Shown here: positions 39,301-47,400 of the stretch, piece after piece
Layout of the letters: every line of letters begins with the position of its first letter
How positions within the stretch are numbered: position 1 is the stretch's first letter
Assembly: GCF_026151205.1 (NCBI RefSeq)
Contig: NC_087083.1
Location: 2,110,501 to 2,174,500 of the forward strand
Direction: 5' to 3'
DNA length: 64,000 nucleotides
DNA from: Bolinopsis microptera
Taxonomy: Eukaryota > Ctenophora > Tentaculata > Lobata > Bolinopsidae
Program-made: the position numbers and the translations under genes
The notes under the pieces: model-generated
Seen by the model: only the letters and a program-made list of their open reading frames with translations
Told to the model about the DNA's origin: nothing
Databases searched by the model: none

Positions 39301-42300
39301 ATGTGACAATTATGTGTATATTGTTTGAATAATGTTTTACATACCTACACATCACCCCTCCACACGTATCATCACAACCCCTCTCAGTGCAGTTCCAGGT
39401 ATAATAAATACTGAATAATGTTTAACATACCTACACATCACCCCCCCCCCCCCCCCCCTCCACACGTATCACCACAACCCCTCTCAGTGCAGTTCCAGGT
39501 ATAATAAATACTGAATAATGTTTAACATACCTGCACATCACCCCACCCCCCCCCCCCCCCCCCCACACGTATCATCACAACCCCTCTCAGTGCAGTTCCA
39601 GGTATAATAAATACTGAATAATGTTTAACATACCTACACATCACCCCCCCCCCCACACGTATCATCACAACCCCTCTCAGTGCAGTTCCAGGTATAATAA
39701 ATACTGAATAATGTTTAACATACCTACACATCACCCCCCCCCCCCCCTCCACACGTATCACCACAACCCTTCTCAGTGCAGTTCCAGGTATAATAAATAC
39801 TGAATAATGTTTTACATACCTGCACATCACCCCTCCACACGTATCATCACAACCCCTCTCAGTGCAGTTCCAGGTATAATAAATACTGAATAATGTTTTA
39901 CATACCTACACATCACCCCCCCCCCCCACACGTATCATCACAACCCCTCTCAGTGCAGTTCCAGGTATAATAAATACTGAATAACGTTTTACATACCTAC
40001 ACATCACCCCTCCACACGTATCATCACAACCCCTCTCAGTGCAGTTCCAGGTATAATAAATACTGAATAATGTTTTACATACCTGCACATCACCCCCCCC
40101 CCCCACACGTATCATCACAACCCCTCTCAGTGCAGTTCCAGGTATAATAAATACTGAATAATGTTTTACATACCTACACATCACCCCCCTCCCCCCCCCC
40201 CCCCCCCACACGTATCATCACAACCCCTCTCAGTGCAGTTCCAGGTATAATAAATACTGAATAATGTTTTACATACCTGCACATTACCCCCCCCCCCCCC
40301 CCCCAACACGTATCATCACAACCCCTCTCAGTGCAGTTCCAGGTATAATAAATACTGAATAACGTTTTACATACCTGCACATCACCCCTCCACACGTATC
40401 ATCACAACCCCTCTCAGTGCAGTTCCAGGTATAATAAATACTGAATAATGTTTTACATACCTACACATCACCCCTCCACACGTATCATCACAACCCCTCT
40501 CAGTGCAGTTCCAGGTATAATAAATACTGAATAATGTTTTACATACCTACACATCACCCCTCCACACGTATCATCACAACCCCTCTCAGTGCAGTTCCAG
40601 GTATAATAAATACTGAATAATGTTTAACATACCTACACATCACCCCTCCACACGTATCACCACAACCCCTCTCAGTGCAGTTCCAGGTATAATAAATACT
40701 GAATAATGTTTAACATACCTACACATCACCCCTCCACACGTATCACCACAACCCCTCTCAGTGCAGTTCCAGGTATAATAAATACTGAATAATGTTTAAC
40801 ATACCTGCACATCACCCCCCCCCCTCCACACGTATCACCACAACCCCTCTCAGTGCAGTTCCAGGTATAATAAATACTGAATAATGTTTTACATACCTGC
40901 ACATCACCCCCCCCCCCCCCCCCACACGTATCATCACAACCCCTCTCAGTGCAGTTCCAGGTATAATAAATACTGAATAATGTTTTACATACCTACACAT
41001 CACCCCTCCAAACGTATCACCACAACCCTCTCAGTGCAGTTCCAGGTATAATAAATACTGAATAATGTTTAACATACCTACACATCACCCCTCCACACGT
41101 ATCACCACAACCCCTCTCAGTGCAGTTCCAGGTATAATAAATACTGAATAATGTTTTACATACCTACACATCACCCCCCACACGTATCATCACAACCCCT
41201 CTCAGTGCAGTTCCAGGTATAATAAATACTGAATAATGTTTAACATACCTGCACATCACCCCTCACACGTATCACCACAACCCTCTCAGTACAGTTCCAG
41301 GTATAATAAATACTGAATAATGTTTAACATACCTGCACATCACCCCTCACACGTATCACCACAACCCTCTCAGTGCAGTTCCAGGTATAATAAATACTGA
41401 ATAATGTTTAACATACCTGCACATCACCCCCCACACGTATCACCACAACCCTCTCAGTGCAGTTCCAGGTATAATAAATACTGAATAATGTTTAACATAC
41501 CTGCACATCACCCCTCCACACGTATCATCACAACCCCTCTCAGTGCAGTTCCAGGTATAATAAATACTGAATAATGTTTAACATACCTGCACATCACCCC
41601 CCACACGTATCACCACAACCCTCTCAGTGCAGTTCCAGGTATAATAAATACTGAATAATGTTTAACATACCTGCACATCACCCCCCACACGTATCATCAC
41701 AACCCCTCTCAGTGTAGTTCCAGGTATAATAAATACTGAATAATGTTTAACATACCTACACATCACCCCCCCCCCCACACGTATCATCACAACCCCTCTC
41801 AGTGCAGTTCCAGGTATAATAAATACTGAATAATGTTTTACATACCTGCACATCACCCCTCCACACGTATCATCACAACCCCTCTCAGTGCAGTTCCAGG
41901 TATGGGTGTAGATACCCGCGTCCAGACTCAGAACCTGGGCGACACAGCGGGTATCTTGGAAGTGTACTTTGTACCAGAATGTGTTCTCGTCAGAAACAAA
42001 TTTAGCTGAGGTGTCCATGTCTCCGTCTATTCCCAGTTCGGGGTCGTAATGTCGCAGGATTACGGACGATTCAGCGGATTTCAATGTTATTTCTCCTTCA
42101 ATTTTTTGTCTCAGTGGCGATTGTGACACATCTGAAATGCGGAAAGCTACAAAAACATATTGAATGCATTTTCTTTGAATTTATTTCTAGCTTGTACAAG
42201 AAGTCGTAATTAGTAATAGTTCAACGATTCAGTGATGAAAGAAATAACACTGTTATTTAAGTATTCAATAACTGTGAATATACCTGCAGATCGCTTTCTT

Positions 42301-42920
42301 TTTTGTGTGACTGATTTACTTCTCAGTGAACCTAAAAATAATAAATTTCAGCATAAGTTTGAACGGAAAATATCTTAATTTAGCATAACATACATATAAT
42401 TCATATCATTTTAACCATAGTTAGAAATATTGGAATATAAATTAGTAATAAAATCACAAATTCTATTCGATCCTCGGGAGCTAGGTTAAAATAGAAATAG
42501 CTGTTATACCAAATAGGTTCAGAATAGGTTTCACAATCTAATTTTATAATCTTATCTTTAAGCTAAATTATCAAATAACCTATGTACTAACAAAGATGGG
42601 TGGTTTCAAAAACAGTCGATAAATATGTAATTAATAATTAATTATGTAATTAATAATCTATAACCTGAAGAACACTGTAAGTTACACATGTTCACTGCAA
42701 TTTTCTCAATTTTCAAGCATTTCCTGCGCTCCCTTCTCGACATCACCCTGGTCCCAGAGATCCCTCCTGGATAACAGTTCCTCATCAAAGCTGGTCTGTA
42801 ACCGTTCCGTTGACATCCGTCTATCTCCTTGCTGGTCCTCTTGCACAGATACACGCCAAGGTTAGCGTCCACAAAGGATAGGGATAAGCTAACTATGGCG
42901 ATCTGAACTACTATGAACAT
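20859..42920 (-). CDS. Secreted protein with 11 discoidin/fucolectin-like domains (14 exons, ~1821 aa)
   Basis: Exons, 5' to 3': 42920-42665, 42331-42284, 42131-41846, 39246-39071, 38736-38257, 37981-37499, 37345-36872, 36382-35900, 35764-35291, 30796-30314, 30126-29653, 29162-28728, 28498-28046, 21319-20859 (TGA). Every phase agrees; domains 2-10 are single 1-1 exons. Exon 1 has a signal peptide and a Cys-rich head; exon 2 a KRKRS furin-like site. Each ~150-residue domain shows SxWYxVxF, YCVDxV, THxWxC, five or six Cys, LPANCG and DxFxxSEIAVxG, resembling the galactose-binding fold of F5/8C and fucolectin domains. Order is A, then five A-B pairs. No membrane anchor is seen, so it is probably an extracellular lectin or adhesion protein. 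The 13-to-14 join spans 6.7 kb, and exon 13 could instead stop at 28,041. Confidence 0.8.
21480..25005 (+). mobile_element. LINE retrotransposon, RTE/CFDP2-like, probably near full length
   Basis: It contains one long endonuclease-RT frame and ends in a short repeat tail (aagtaagtaagtaag, 24,980-24,998). It lies on the strand opposite to the host gene, in its 6.7-kb intron 13. The 5' end is placed only roughly, and no convincing target-site duplication was found. Confidence 0.75.
21788..24937 (+). CDS. LINE endonuclease-reverse transcriptase (about 1050 aa, intact)
   Basis: The frame has no internal stop. The N-terminal part is an AP-type endonuclease (TFGTWNVLSL, DLLGITETH, LLLGDLNAKV, GSDHYLV). 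The centre is the reverse transcriptase, with VDFKAAFDSIDR, GTGQGDIQGPPVFNF and the catalytic YADD at about residue 783 counted from 21,755. The C-terminal end carries RLRWFGHVVRM and RSRGRPRKNW, shared by RTE-type and similar LINEs. The open frame extends upstream to a GTG at 21,755; the first ATG is at 21,788. A complete frame suggests recent activity. Confidence 0.85.
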   Translation: MKVAGQSLRDPRGQMSVGRTRHCSRFISPQITHVDSDSNKKQPANYSKTGLTFGTWNVLSLTSSSSQLFQLSENISEYKLDLLGITETHMPGTGSELLDNGSLLIYSGRTDGIRRRGVGLTLSKRTKNSLISYLPISDRLLSARLHSQHLNISVVVAYAPTEGASDNDKDEFYQQLSSAFDELPRHDLKLLLGDLNAKVTSDCSSMSGVIGGHSLHSSSNDNGTRLLDFCIAHQLTIGGTMFQQKDIHKGTWRSPDGRTVNQIDHICISKKFGGSLLNVKVCRGADIGSDHYLVRARLRMKLMSVKKKQERKLEIPAIEHLRDHSLVSEYNIVLRNKFDCLEPEVDLESMWDNFKTTVQQVSMEILGQRPRKKKDRHQSQKTKELLKNRKEFKRKDPKSNANRSEYSRLNKLFKKSSKVDDNNWARRMANDLEEAARKGQQREVWQKINVISGKKKKQSTAVRDVSGQLIADPHAQKERWKEHFSRLLNPPPQEANISDLDNIPPQPSFDDLSDSDEAPTRNEIVDALKKLKNHKSPGVDGITNEQLKYGQDGLVDQLVVLFKKVWEDEKIPEDWSKGVIIIVGKKGETSHCANNRGITLRSTASKLLQMILLRRLSNGMEKFLRENQSGFRQNRSCIDQVYSLRCIIHQCIEYNIPLYINFVDFKAAFDSIDRQFIWRSMQHYGLPDKYIRIMKAFFTHTVCAVRVNGEVTGWFDVNSGTGQGDIQGPPVFNFCLNFSAYLMELNKVISKGALLQLPAPGVEEKHLLDTDYADDMAMLDNSKEGLQETTDLLCKYSAYAGLKINAGKTQSMVVSKSASQRPYSKDDTMDINVEGLPIQQVSNFTYLGAIISANGTIDKELSARIQKASGAFYQLSSIWYSRNIKTPTKIRIYKAAVLTILLYGSEVWNTTQTQMKRFEVFHHRCLRRILKIKWFYHVSNADVLKRANIAPVDTFVRAARLRWFGHVVRMPEERIPNYLLHWIPKHGKRSRGRPRKNWLSCVREDAAIFTGVDNITIEDAEQQATDRVHWRGLIHRRKELLCGAGHSND
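25350..26476 (-). mobile_element. MULE-type DNA transposon remnant with 10-bp target-site duplication
   Basis: The terminal inverted repeats share agactttggggccgaa at the ends, and a long inner match (gtataattagtgatgtgatc near 25,433; reverse complement near 26,390). They enclose a fragment of Mutator-like transposase. gatagaggag flanks both ends (25,340-25,349 and 26,477-26,486). Other units of the surrounding array preserve the empty site, which supports the duplication. The element is internally deleted. Confidence 0.8.
25629..26048 (-). pseudogene. MULE transposase C-terminal fragment
   Basis: A 139-residue frame with FWNHFASI, FPRTSNMVEGFHRGF and an SVQEYFRAIKEQQ helix. This is the pattern seen in the C-terminal part of animal MULE transposases (FPRTNNAVEGWH type). 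The catalytic N-terminal region is missing, so it is a remnant. Confidence 0.7.
27691..28040. other. Intron 13, 5' part: no gene seen
   Basis: Unique-looking sequence after the tandem array, with a CT-rich stretch near 27,895. No exon or known repeat was recognised. Confidence 0.4.
28046..28498 (-). CDS. Domain exon 13 (A-type)
   Basis: An A-type domain with DPELGIDGKMDTSAKF, YCVDQV, THTWTC, GRMCKYVDVTVLN and the end SELAVFGRQLG. It ends either by splicing at TTAG|GTTAGT (28,045) in the usual phase 1, or at the TAG four bases further on (28,041-28,043). This copy has a shorter loop before NCG, which reads RGNCGNGV rather than LPANCG. Confidence 0.85.
28545..28635. repeat. gtacagtgta/gtacaatgta short repeat in intron 12
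   Basis: About nine units of 9-10 bp, each nearly self-complementary (tgtaca). It sits between domain exons 12 and 13. Confidence 0.75.
28728..30126 (-). CDS. Domain exons 12 (B) and 11 (A), fourth A-B pair
   Basis: Exon 11 (30126-29653) is an A-type domain and exon 12 (29162-28728) a B-type domain with YDLMSELGIDTPRRYISDD. Both have phase 1-1 boundaries. Exon 12 lacks the VGPTPTSVYQDEPG tail of the other B domains. Exon 11 ends with A|GTGAGT instead of the G|GT of its sisters. Confidence 0.88.
29202..29634 (+). other. Open frames of unknown origin inside intron 11 (opposite strand)
   Basis: Two overlapping plus-strand frames fill most of the 490-bp intron. One (29,202-29,444) contains ALDEHFVNGHNFGQTSLLA; the other, in a different frame (to 29,634), contains ISVQDIKNELICYEAL. 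Together they read like a coding insert broken by a frameshift. I do not recognise the family, and it may be chance. Confidence 0.25.
30314..35764 (-). CDS. Domain exons 9 (A) and 10 (B), third A-B pair, split by a LINE
   Basis: Exon 9 (35764-35291) and exon 10 (30796-30314) are nearly identical to exons 7 and 6/8. The intron between them is about 4.5 kb, against 275-490 bp in the other pairs, because it contains a LINE and a 15-bp minisatellite. Confidence 0.9.
31127..31586. repeat. 15-bp minisatellite carrying donor-like sequence (minus strand ccaggtaagggggtg)
   Basis: About 30 copies. In the sense of the host gene (minus strand) each good unit contains CAG|GTAAG, a near-perfect 5' splice site, interspersed with AAG|TAAG and GAAG|TAAG variants. 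It lies in intron 9 of the multi-domain gene, about 480 bases before the exon 10 acceptor. Confidence 0.93.
31880..35240 (-). mobile_element. 5'-truncated LINE (CR1/jockey-like) in intron 9, same strand as host gene
   Basis: It starts about 50 bases after the donor of exon 9 and lacks the endonuclease. The reverse-transcriptase frame is open. The 3' end is placed only roughly (31,880-32,340); the region below the stop has purine-rich tracts and no coding signal. No target-site duplication was confirmed. Confidence 0.7.
32687..35233 (-). CDS. LINE reverse transcriptase (about 848 aa, endonuclease missing)
   Basis: RT motifs in order: RNPDNYRAIAVCSCIGKLLS, FIDLRKAFD, GTEQGHPLSPELF and WADDLVIL (the A/YXDD box with Ala-Asp-Asp). 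A thumb region follows, then a C-terminal zinc-knuckle-like CTFC...DETHFLTSC. The reading frame is uninterrupted. The apparent start (TTG at 35,233) is just the edge of the truncated copy, so this is not a complete protein. The C-terminal zinc-type end is common in CR1/jockey-group LINEs. Confidence 0.8.
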   Translation of the reverse strand: MPAKQCILTRCGDVLTLNSWFDGNCHAARRLFKRSIKVVDQNPDSQRIKARHRANSKSYRKIINKKKDDFFKRLNKKIKNGKAISWRDFKKLKNFKKDEVQTDPEQLQTFQNFYANLYSDSHPTVDSLTKKALLEEADTFAKGSVPNEALNSPFTIEELNGAINSLKTGKASSFDHVSNEMIKSLNENMRNLLLKLFNLCLTTGVYLWSKSVITPLHKKGCIRNPDNYRAIAVCSCIGKLLSTMLLSRLVTHRQTTHSDPPNQAGFTKGSQCNDHIFTLISIIEKYKRVKQKVFAIFIDLRKAFDLVCRQALLFKLSCYGVNGGFYNIIKDMYSKSEGHIKINGKISEAFSILKGTEQGHPLSPELFKVYFKELSDLLNEALANCPMLAGLSVTHLAWADDLVILALDQESLQKLITIITTYCDNWGLEINISKTKFMVFNSKAPDTPSWRPKAHGNDIEMVSHYCYLGILISSNGKFRQATDSLYRKGLGAYFSLRSTIDRRFVDASCFHKLFNSLVKPILLYGCQVWAPTLPEVTKVLSCLMRDQNLNNSMTHMAKQQIEQVHLRHLKFLLGINRRATNATAWGETGSYPLLIEVLKLSVKYFKRIMGLPSSQLVKAAMTEQINLHLSWYSGIENIIKCFNNIDPRTYARNSSLLLNATAFADACSPDELVNNFQKLFTDSWRSKINESRKLTFYKDVKTVFAWEPYLDYARTLNDRRSTAQIRCSSHRLSIEIGRYDKTPLESRTCTFCELKGSTGIIEDETHFLTSCPQGKAIRDKFTRASESLGNSNDNGLNNIVNTLSRTEDLYGILNEQDVNLIRLSCSTIREMYSLNLKHKDSLRDEDGK
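35900..37345 (-). CDS. Domain exons 7 (A) and 8 (B), second A-B pair
   Basis: Exon 7 (37345-36872) has NTSAKF in place of DTSAKF. Exon 8 (36382-35900) carries the B-specific tail VGPTPTSVYQDDPDALC. Both have phase 1-1 boundaries and are nearly identical to the neighbouring pairs, which points to recent tandem duplication or gene conversion. Confidence 0.9.
37499..38736 (-). CDS. Domain exons 5 (A) and 6 (B), first A-B pair
   Basis: Exon 5 (38736-38257) begins LRQAVGPVSLISAESS. Exon 6 (37981-37499) has GAADTHSW where its sisters have GGETTHSW. The intron between them is only about 275 bp. Confidence 0.9.
39071..39246 (-). CDS. Domain exon 4: second half of domain 1
   Basis: It begins after the acceptor cccttgtgcag with GTATGTTGATATAAC (YVDITV) and ends LAVIGRDCHHL|GTGAGT. 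Domain 1 is the only copy split by an intron. In sister exons the same point (CKYVDVTVLN) is continuous. Confidence 0.88.
39333..41905. repeat. ~84-100-bp minisatellite made of the exon 3 end plus its 5' splice site (~29 donors)
   Basis: On the minus strand each unit reads acctggaactgcactgagag, then the rest of the exon 3 end, gtgatgtgcag|gtatgt, and about 25 bases of intron. The unit junction lies inside the exon (at ACC TGG). Length differences come mostly from a C/G run that has grown from 4 to as many as about 22 bases. Units differ by gtgcag versus gtgtag and by catcac versus caccac. The array lies between exon 3 (ending at 41,846) and exon 4. Confidence 0.95.
41846..42131 (-). CDS. Domain exon 3: first half of domain 1
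   Basis: It encodes an SPLRQKIEGEITLKSAESS linker, then the start of an A-type domain to THTWNCTERGCDDTCGGVMC, ending AG|GTATGT in phase 2. The same exon end is copied about 28 more times downstream in the minisatellite, so alternative donors are available. Confidence 0.88.
42284..42920 (-). CDS. Exons 1-2: signal peptide, Cys-rich head and furin-like site
   Basis: Exon 1 (42920-42665) starts MFIVVQIAIVSLSLSFVDA, a typical signal peptide, followed by a short domain with six cysteines (YLCKR, DGCQR, RNCYPGG, RKCLKI, NMCNLQC). Exon 2 (42331-42284) encodes SKSVTQKRKRSA, a possible furin cleavage site. Phases are 1 and 1-1. Confidence 0.8.
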
Positions 42921-44486
42921 GGAATCTTAGCAATATAATATAGGGGTTAAATTCTCATTTGAAGAAAAATATAAAACAGTCATGATTTGAATTCGATTAA
43001 TTGTGGTCTACGGCAAGTTTGTATTTTATACTCAAGCTCCCTTTTAGGAACAATTCCTAAACAGGATTGTAAAAAAGCAACTTACCGCTATTCTAACTTA
43101 AGACCCCCCTTAAATAAGTTAAATACCAACATTAAAATGTAATAATAGATCAAATTAAAACTTATCGCCGTTGCCGGAACCGTTGAATAAACAAAACGTG
43201 GCAACCTTCCAAATTATAAAGTCATACATACAAACCTAATGGAAACAAAACAGAGAATATAAAAGTAAACAACTTCCTAAAGACCAGACACCCAGCGCGG
43301 TGTAAGACGAAGATAATTGCATTGCATATGTGTCCAGGTTTGGTGAATATTATAATTTTGAAACGAACCACGTATGTGACAACTTTTAGTTTCCGGAATA
43401 CGCTCAGGATATCAGAGCTCCAAAGTAATTATTCGTCAATTCATCACTCATCAGTCGTTTTATATATTAGATTAAGATAAGCTCATTGATAAAGTGATCA
43501 GTTCAGGACACTATCCATTATCGTCACTTTTCCGTCAAGGGAGATAAATAACACCAACCAACTTTTACCTGAATGAGACTTTTCAAAGTAACGTTAATTA
43601 TAAAATTATCATGAAATACGGTATTTTACTCTATACCATTCTCTACTACCGTTCGAACACCAAATAGGCGTGGTAATTAAGAGGCGATTCTCATGAAACC
43701 AATTTTAGCGATTTCTCTTCAATAAAAGTTATGTAGAACTCTGAACTGTAACAAGTTTCCAGCTTCAGCTACAAAACACGACGATTTTAAAGACGATCCT
43801 TTGACTTCCTCATCCTAGGATCAGTAGAGGGAATGTTGACCACAACTAAAACACCTCAATAACTTTTATATGCTGAATTATTGGTACTTAAATTCACATT
43901 AAAATAATATATTACTGATCGATGTAATAACCCATCAAATATTTCAATTGATGATTAAGTTTAGATTTACAATAAAACCACATGTTTCATAAGCTCAAAC
44001 TAAATTACTAAATTTATAATTTAAAGCTCAAATACATACAGTTTAAACTTCAAGTATATCATGATCAAAAATCGAATGTCTTTAATTATATGAGATATGA
44101 ACTGATTTAATACTTTCCATGGATAGCAATACAAATAGATTTAAATCTTCAAAATTAGAAGAATGTATCAAAAGATAAAAGTCAAGTAAAACCAAATTTT
44201 ATAAACTCTATAAATGCTTATCCATCCCCTCATTCGATATTATTTGATAAACATTTTACACTATTGTCTATTCTCATGGTCTGACCTCCTTAACCTTACT
44301 TCAAAGAAATTGGAACGAGTAAATTTCCCGCCCAAATTTTACGCAACCAATTAATTACTGGCTAACATTTCCGGACGAATGTATAAGTGAACTAGGGTGG
44401 GAACACTTTTCACCGCTTAAAGAGCCCATATCCCACGCTCTAGATAACAATCTCACACTGCTGAGCTTAAAGTCCAATGGAGCAAT
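42921..44486. other. Intergenic between SLC22-like gene and multi-domain gene
   Basis: No exon is seen on either strand. It should hold the promoter of the minus-strand multi-domain gene (43,000 upward) and the 3' UTR of the transporter. No clear TATA box or poly(A) signal could be assigned. Confidence 0.5.
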
Positions 44487-47400
44487 TTATCTCAAAACTG
44501 CCTCCTCATATGGCATTGTCTGCATGTTGTGCTTCGCAGCAGTTTTCATCGGCATAAGCTTGGCTTTTCTTTCCACAATCCTTTCCGTGTCGTCTTGCTT
44601 GAATCTGTAAAATTTTCATTTACACTATTGCTTTTTTTAAACAAAACAATCTCCAGCAAAAAATTAGTAATTTAAGTGTTAATGTAGATGAGAAAACGGG
44701 AATGGTTATAATAATAAAGAGCGCCGCAGATTTGAGGGTTACCAGAACAATCAACATCACGTCACAATATAAACGTACCTGTTGGGCGGTGTCCGGAGTG
44801 GAGACAATATAAACGTACCTGTTGGGCAGTGTCCGGAGTGGAGACAATGTAAACGTACCTGTTGGGCGGTGTCCGGAGTGGAGACAATATAAACGTACCT
44901 GTTGGGCGGTGTCCGGAGTGGAGACAATATAAACGTACCTGTTGGGCGGTGTCCGGAGTGGAGACAATATAAACGTACCTGTTGGGCAGTGTCCGGAGTG
45001 GAGACAATATAAATTATAAACGTACCTGTTGGGCGGTGACCGGAGTGGAGACAATATAAACGTACCTGTTGGGCGGTGTCCGGAGTGGAGACAATATAAA
45101 CGTACCTGTTGGACGGTGTCCGGAGAGGAGACAATATAAACGTACCTGTTGGGCGGTGTCCGGAGTGGAGACAATATAAACGTACCTTTTGGGCGGTGAA
45201 CGGAGTGGAGACAATATAAACGTACCTGTTTGGCGGTGTCCGGAGTGGAGACAATATAAACGTACCTGTTGGGCAGTGTCCGGAGTGGAGACAATATAAA
45301 CGTACCTGTTGGGCGGTGTCCGGAGTGGAGACAATATAAACGTACCTGTTGGGCGGTGTCCGGAGTGGAGACAATATAAACGTACCTGTTGGGCGGTGTC
45401 CAGAGTGGAGACAATGTAAACGTACCTGTTGGGCAGTGTCCGGAGTGGAGACGCCTCTAGACTCAGGTAGCCGAATACAGAGGAGTCCGGCCAGTCCTGC
45501 CAGAACAGCAAAGAGGATCAACGTACCCGGCCTGAAATTAAATATATTATAGTATTATATATGATGTAAATAACAAAATAGTAAATTATATTATGTGAAA
45601 TATGATGTAGATATGACGTAAATATGATGTGTAAATTGGCATAACCTGGTATACCTGGTACGTCTGGAATGTGGTAGGCACTGTAAACGTGGTAAAGGTG
45701 TGAAACTAGCATATTTTAAGTTAGAAAACTTGGAGAACAGAGTCAACAACCTATCATGTACGATTAAATTGTTATAGCGCTTTTAATTGTAGCTTACTTG
45801 CTCCATTTGTTTATCAACAAGCTCGCCTGAGGACCACATACCGCTCCTGAATGAAACAACATTTGTTTAAACTTCAAAGTTTTGGTGGAAGATAACAAGC
45901 GGTATAGCACGTTAGTGAGATTTCTAACGAGATAAATTCTCAGTAGCTTTTGATGTTGAACCAATGGATGAGATTGTTGTCACTATAACGTCTGGCGGAT
46001 GATCTAACTTCAGCATTAAATTATAATGTCACAACTATTTACTGTGGTAAATCTCAATCCGTAATTAAGGGAGAACCTGTGCTGCTACAATAACAGCAAA
46101 CATATTAGTTTTAAACTAATTACAACACTAAAAATCTATTACATTTATTAAGTATTATGTAACGCGATGGAAATATTTAAGCGGGTATTATCCTGTCCAA
46201 ACCCAGGATACATAACACGAAGACTTTGTTGTAACTTTGTATGAAAAGCATCAATACCTATCTGAGAACCCAGATGACATATCCCCATGATCTTGCCCCG
46301 GTGAGATGTCGGCGCCAGCTCCGCTGTGTAAATGTAAACAGAACCAAACGCCGCCGACACGAAAGTACTGCCCACTAAACAACTCAGCTGCTCCACAGAG
46401 ATAAATCCAGGAAACTTGGTAGGGATTAGTGCCAGGACAAACGAGGTGCTGGCTGGAATGGGGCAGATTAAGGAAAAAGGTAGAATTAAATGAATGTTTG
46501 ATACATCTCGTCGGTTGATATCTTATTGATTTTGTAGTTTATTATAAACTATGTATAATCACATAACATTAATATAAATCAAGAGGCTTGCATATAATGA
46601 ACATATTGACACGGGTGCAGAGTTATGGCTTTTTTCGCGAACTTTTGCGTCATAAAAATTAAATTTCTCCCACAAAATCACACTATGACCTATGCGAAAC
46701 ATTTTACCCAACACAACAACGTTAAAAGTTAAAAATAACCCACCTATAATGTAGAAGGAACTGACTGTAATCCTCCTGCCCATGTAGGTAAGAGGTATTG
46801 TCATCAACACATACGCTACAGCTTCAGCAATAGCTGGGTACAAATAACTGAGGTTATAGGTTAAAAATAAAGGGGTTAGGTCTGGAGTTGAGTCGAGAGT
46901 AAAGTATGTACTTATGGTATGTAACTATCACGGTATGTACCTGTAAGTATGTAATATGTACCTGTAGCATGTACCTACAGTATGTACCTACAGTATGTAC
47001 CTGTAGCATGTACCTACAGTATGTACCTATGAATTATGATGGTGTGTACCTATAATAGTAGTTGCCTTCACTGAAGCTGCCCCAGGTAAAAGTAAACCCA
47101 TAGTAAAGGAACCCCACAACTAGCCACATGAAGGACTGAATCAGTGTTTGTAATGCCATCTCTCTGAAATAATGGTGGCATTAGTGCCATCTCTCTGAAA
47201 TAATGGTGGCATTAATATCACAAACTCTCTGAAATAATGGTGGCATTAATATCACAATCTCTCTGAAATAATGGTGGCGTTAGTATCACAATCTCTCTGA
47301 AATAATGGTGGCATTAGTATCACAAACTCTCTGAAATAATGGTGGCATTAGTATCACAAACTCTCTGAAATAATGGTGGCATTAGTATCACAAACTCTCT

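Noticed and set aside
39522..41003. Gly-rich frames with CRYVKHYSVFIIPGTAL repeats
   Set aside because: Readthrough of the exon-end minisatellite including intron bases; not a separate gene.
44620..45521. Frames with repeated STPDTAQQVRLYCLHSG-type units
   Set aside because: Readthrough of the 40-bp array; only the first part (45,426-45,531) is a real exon.
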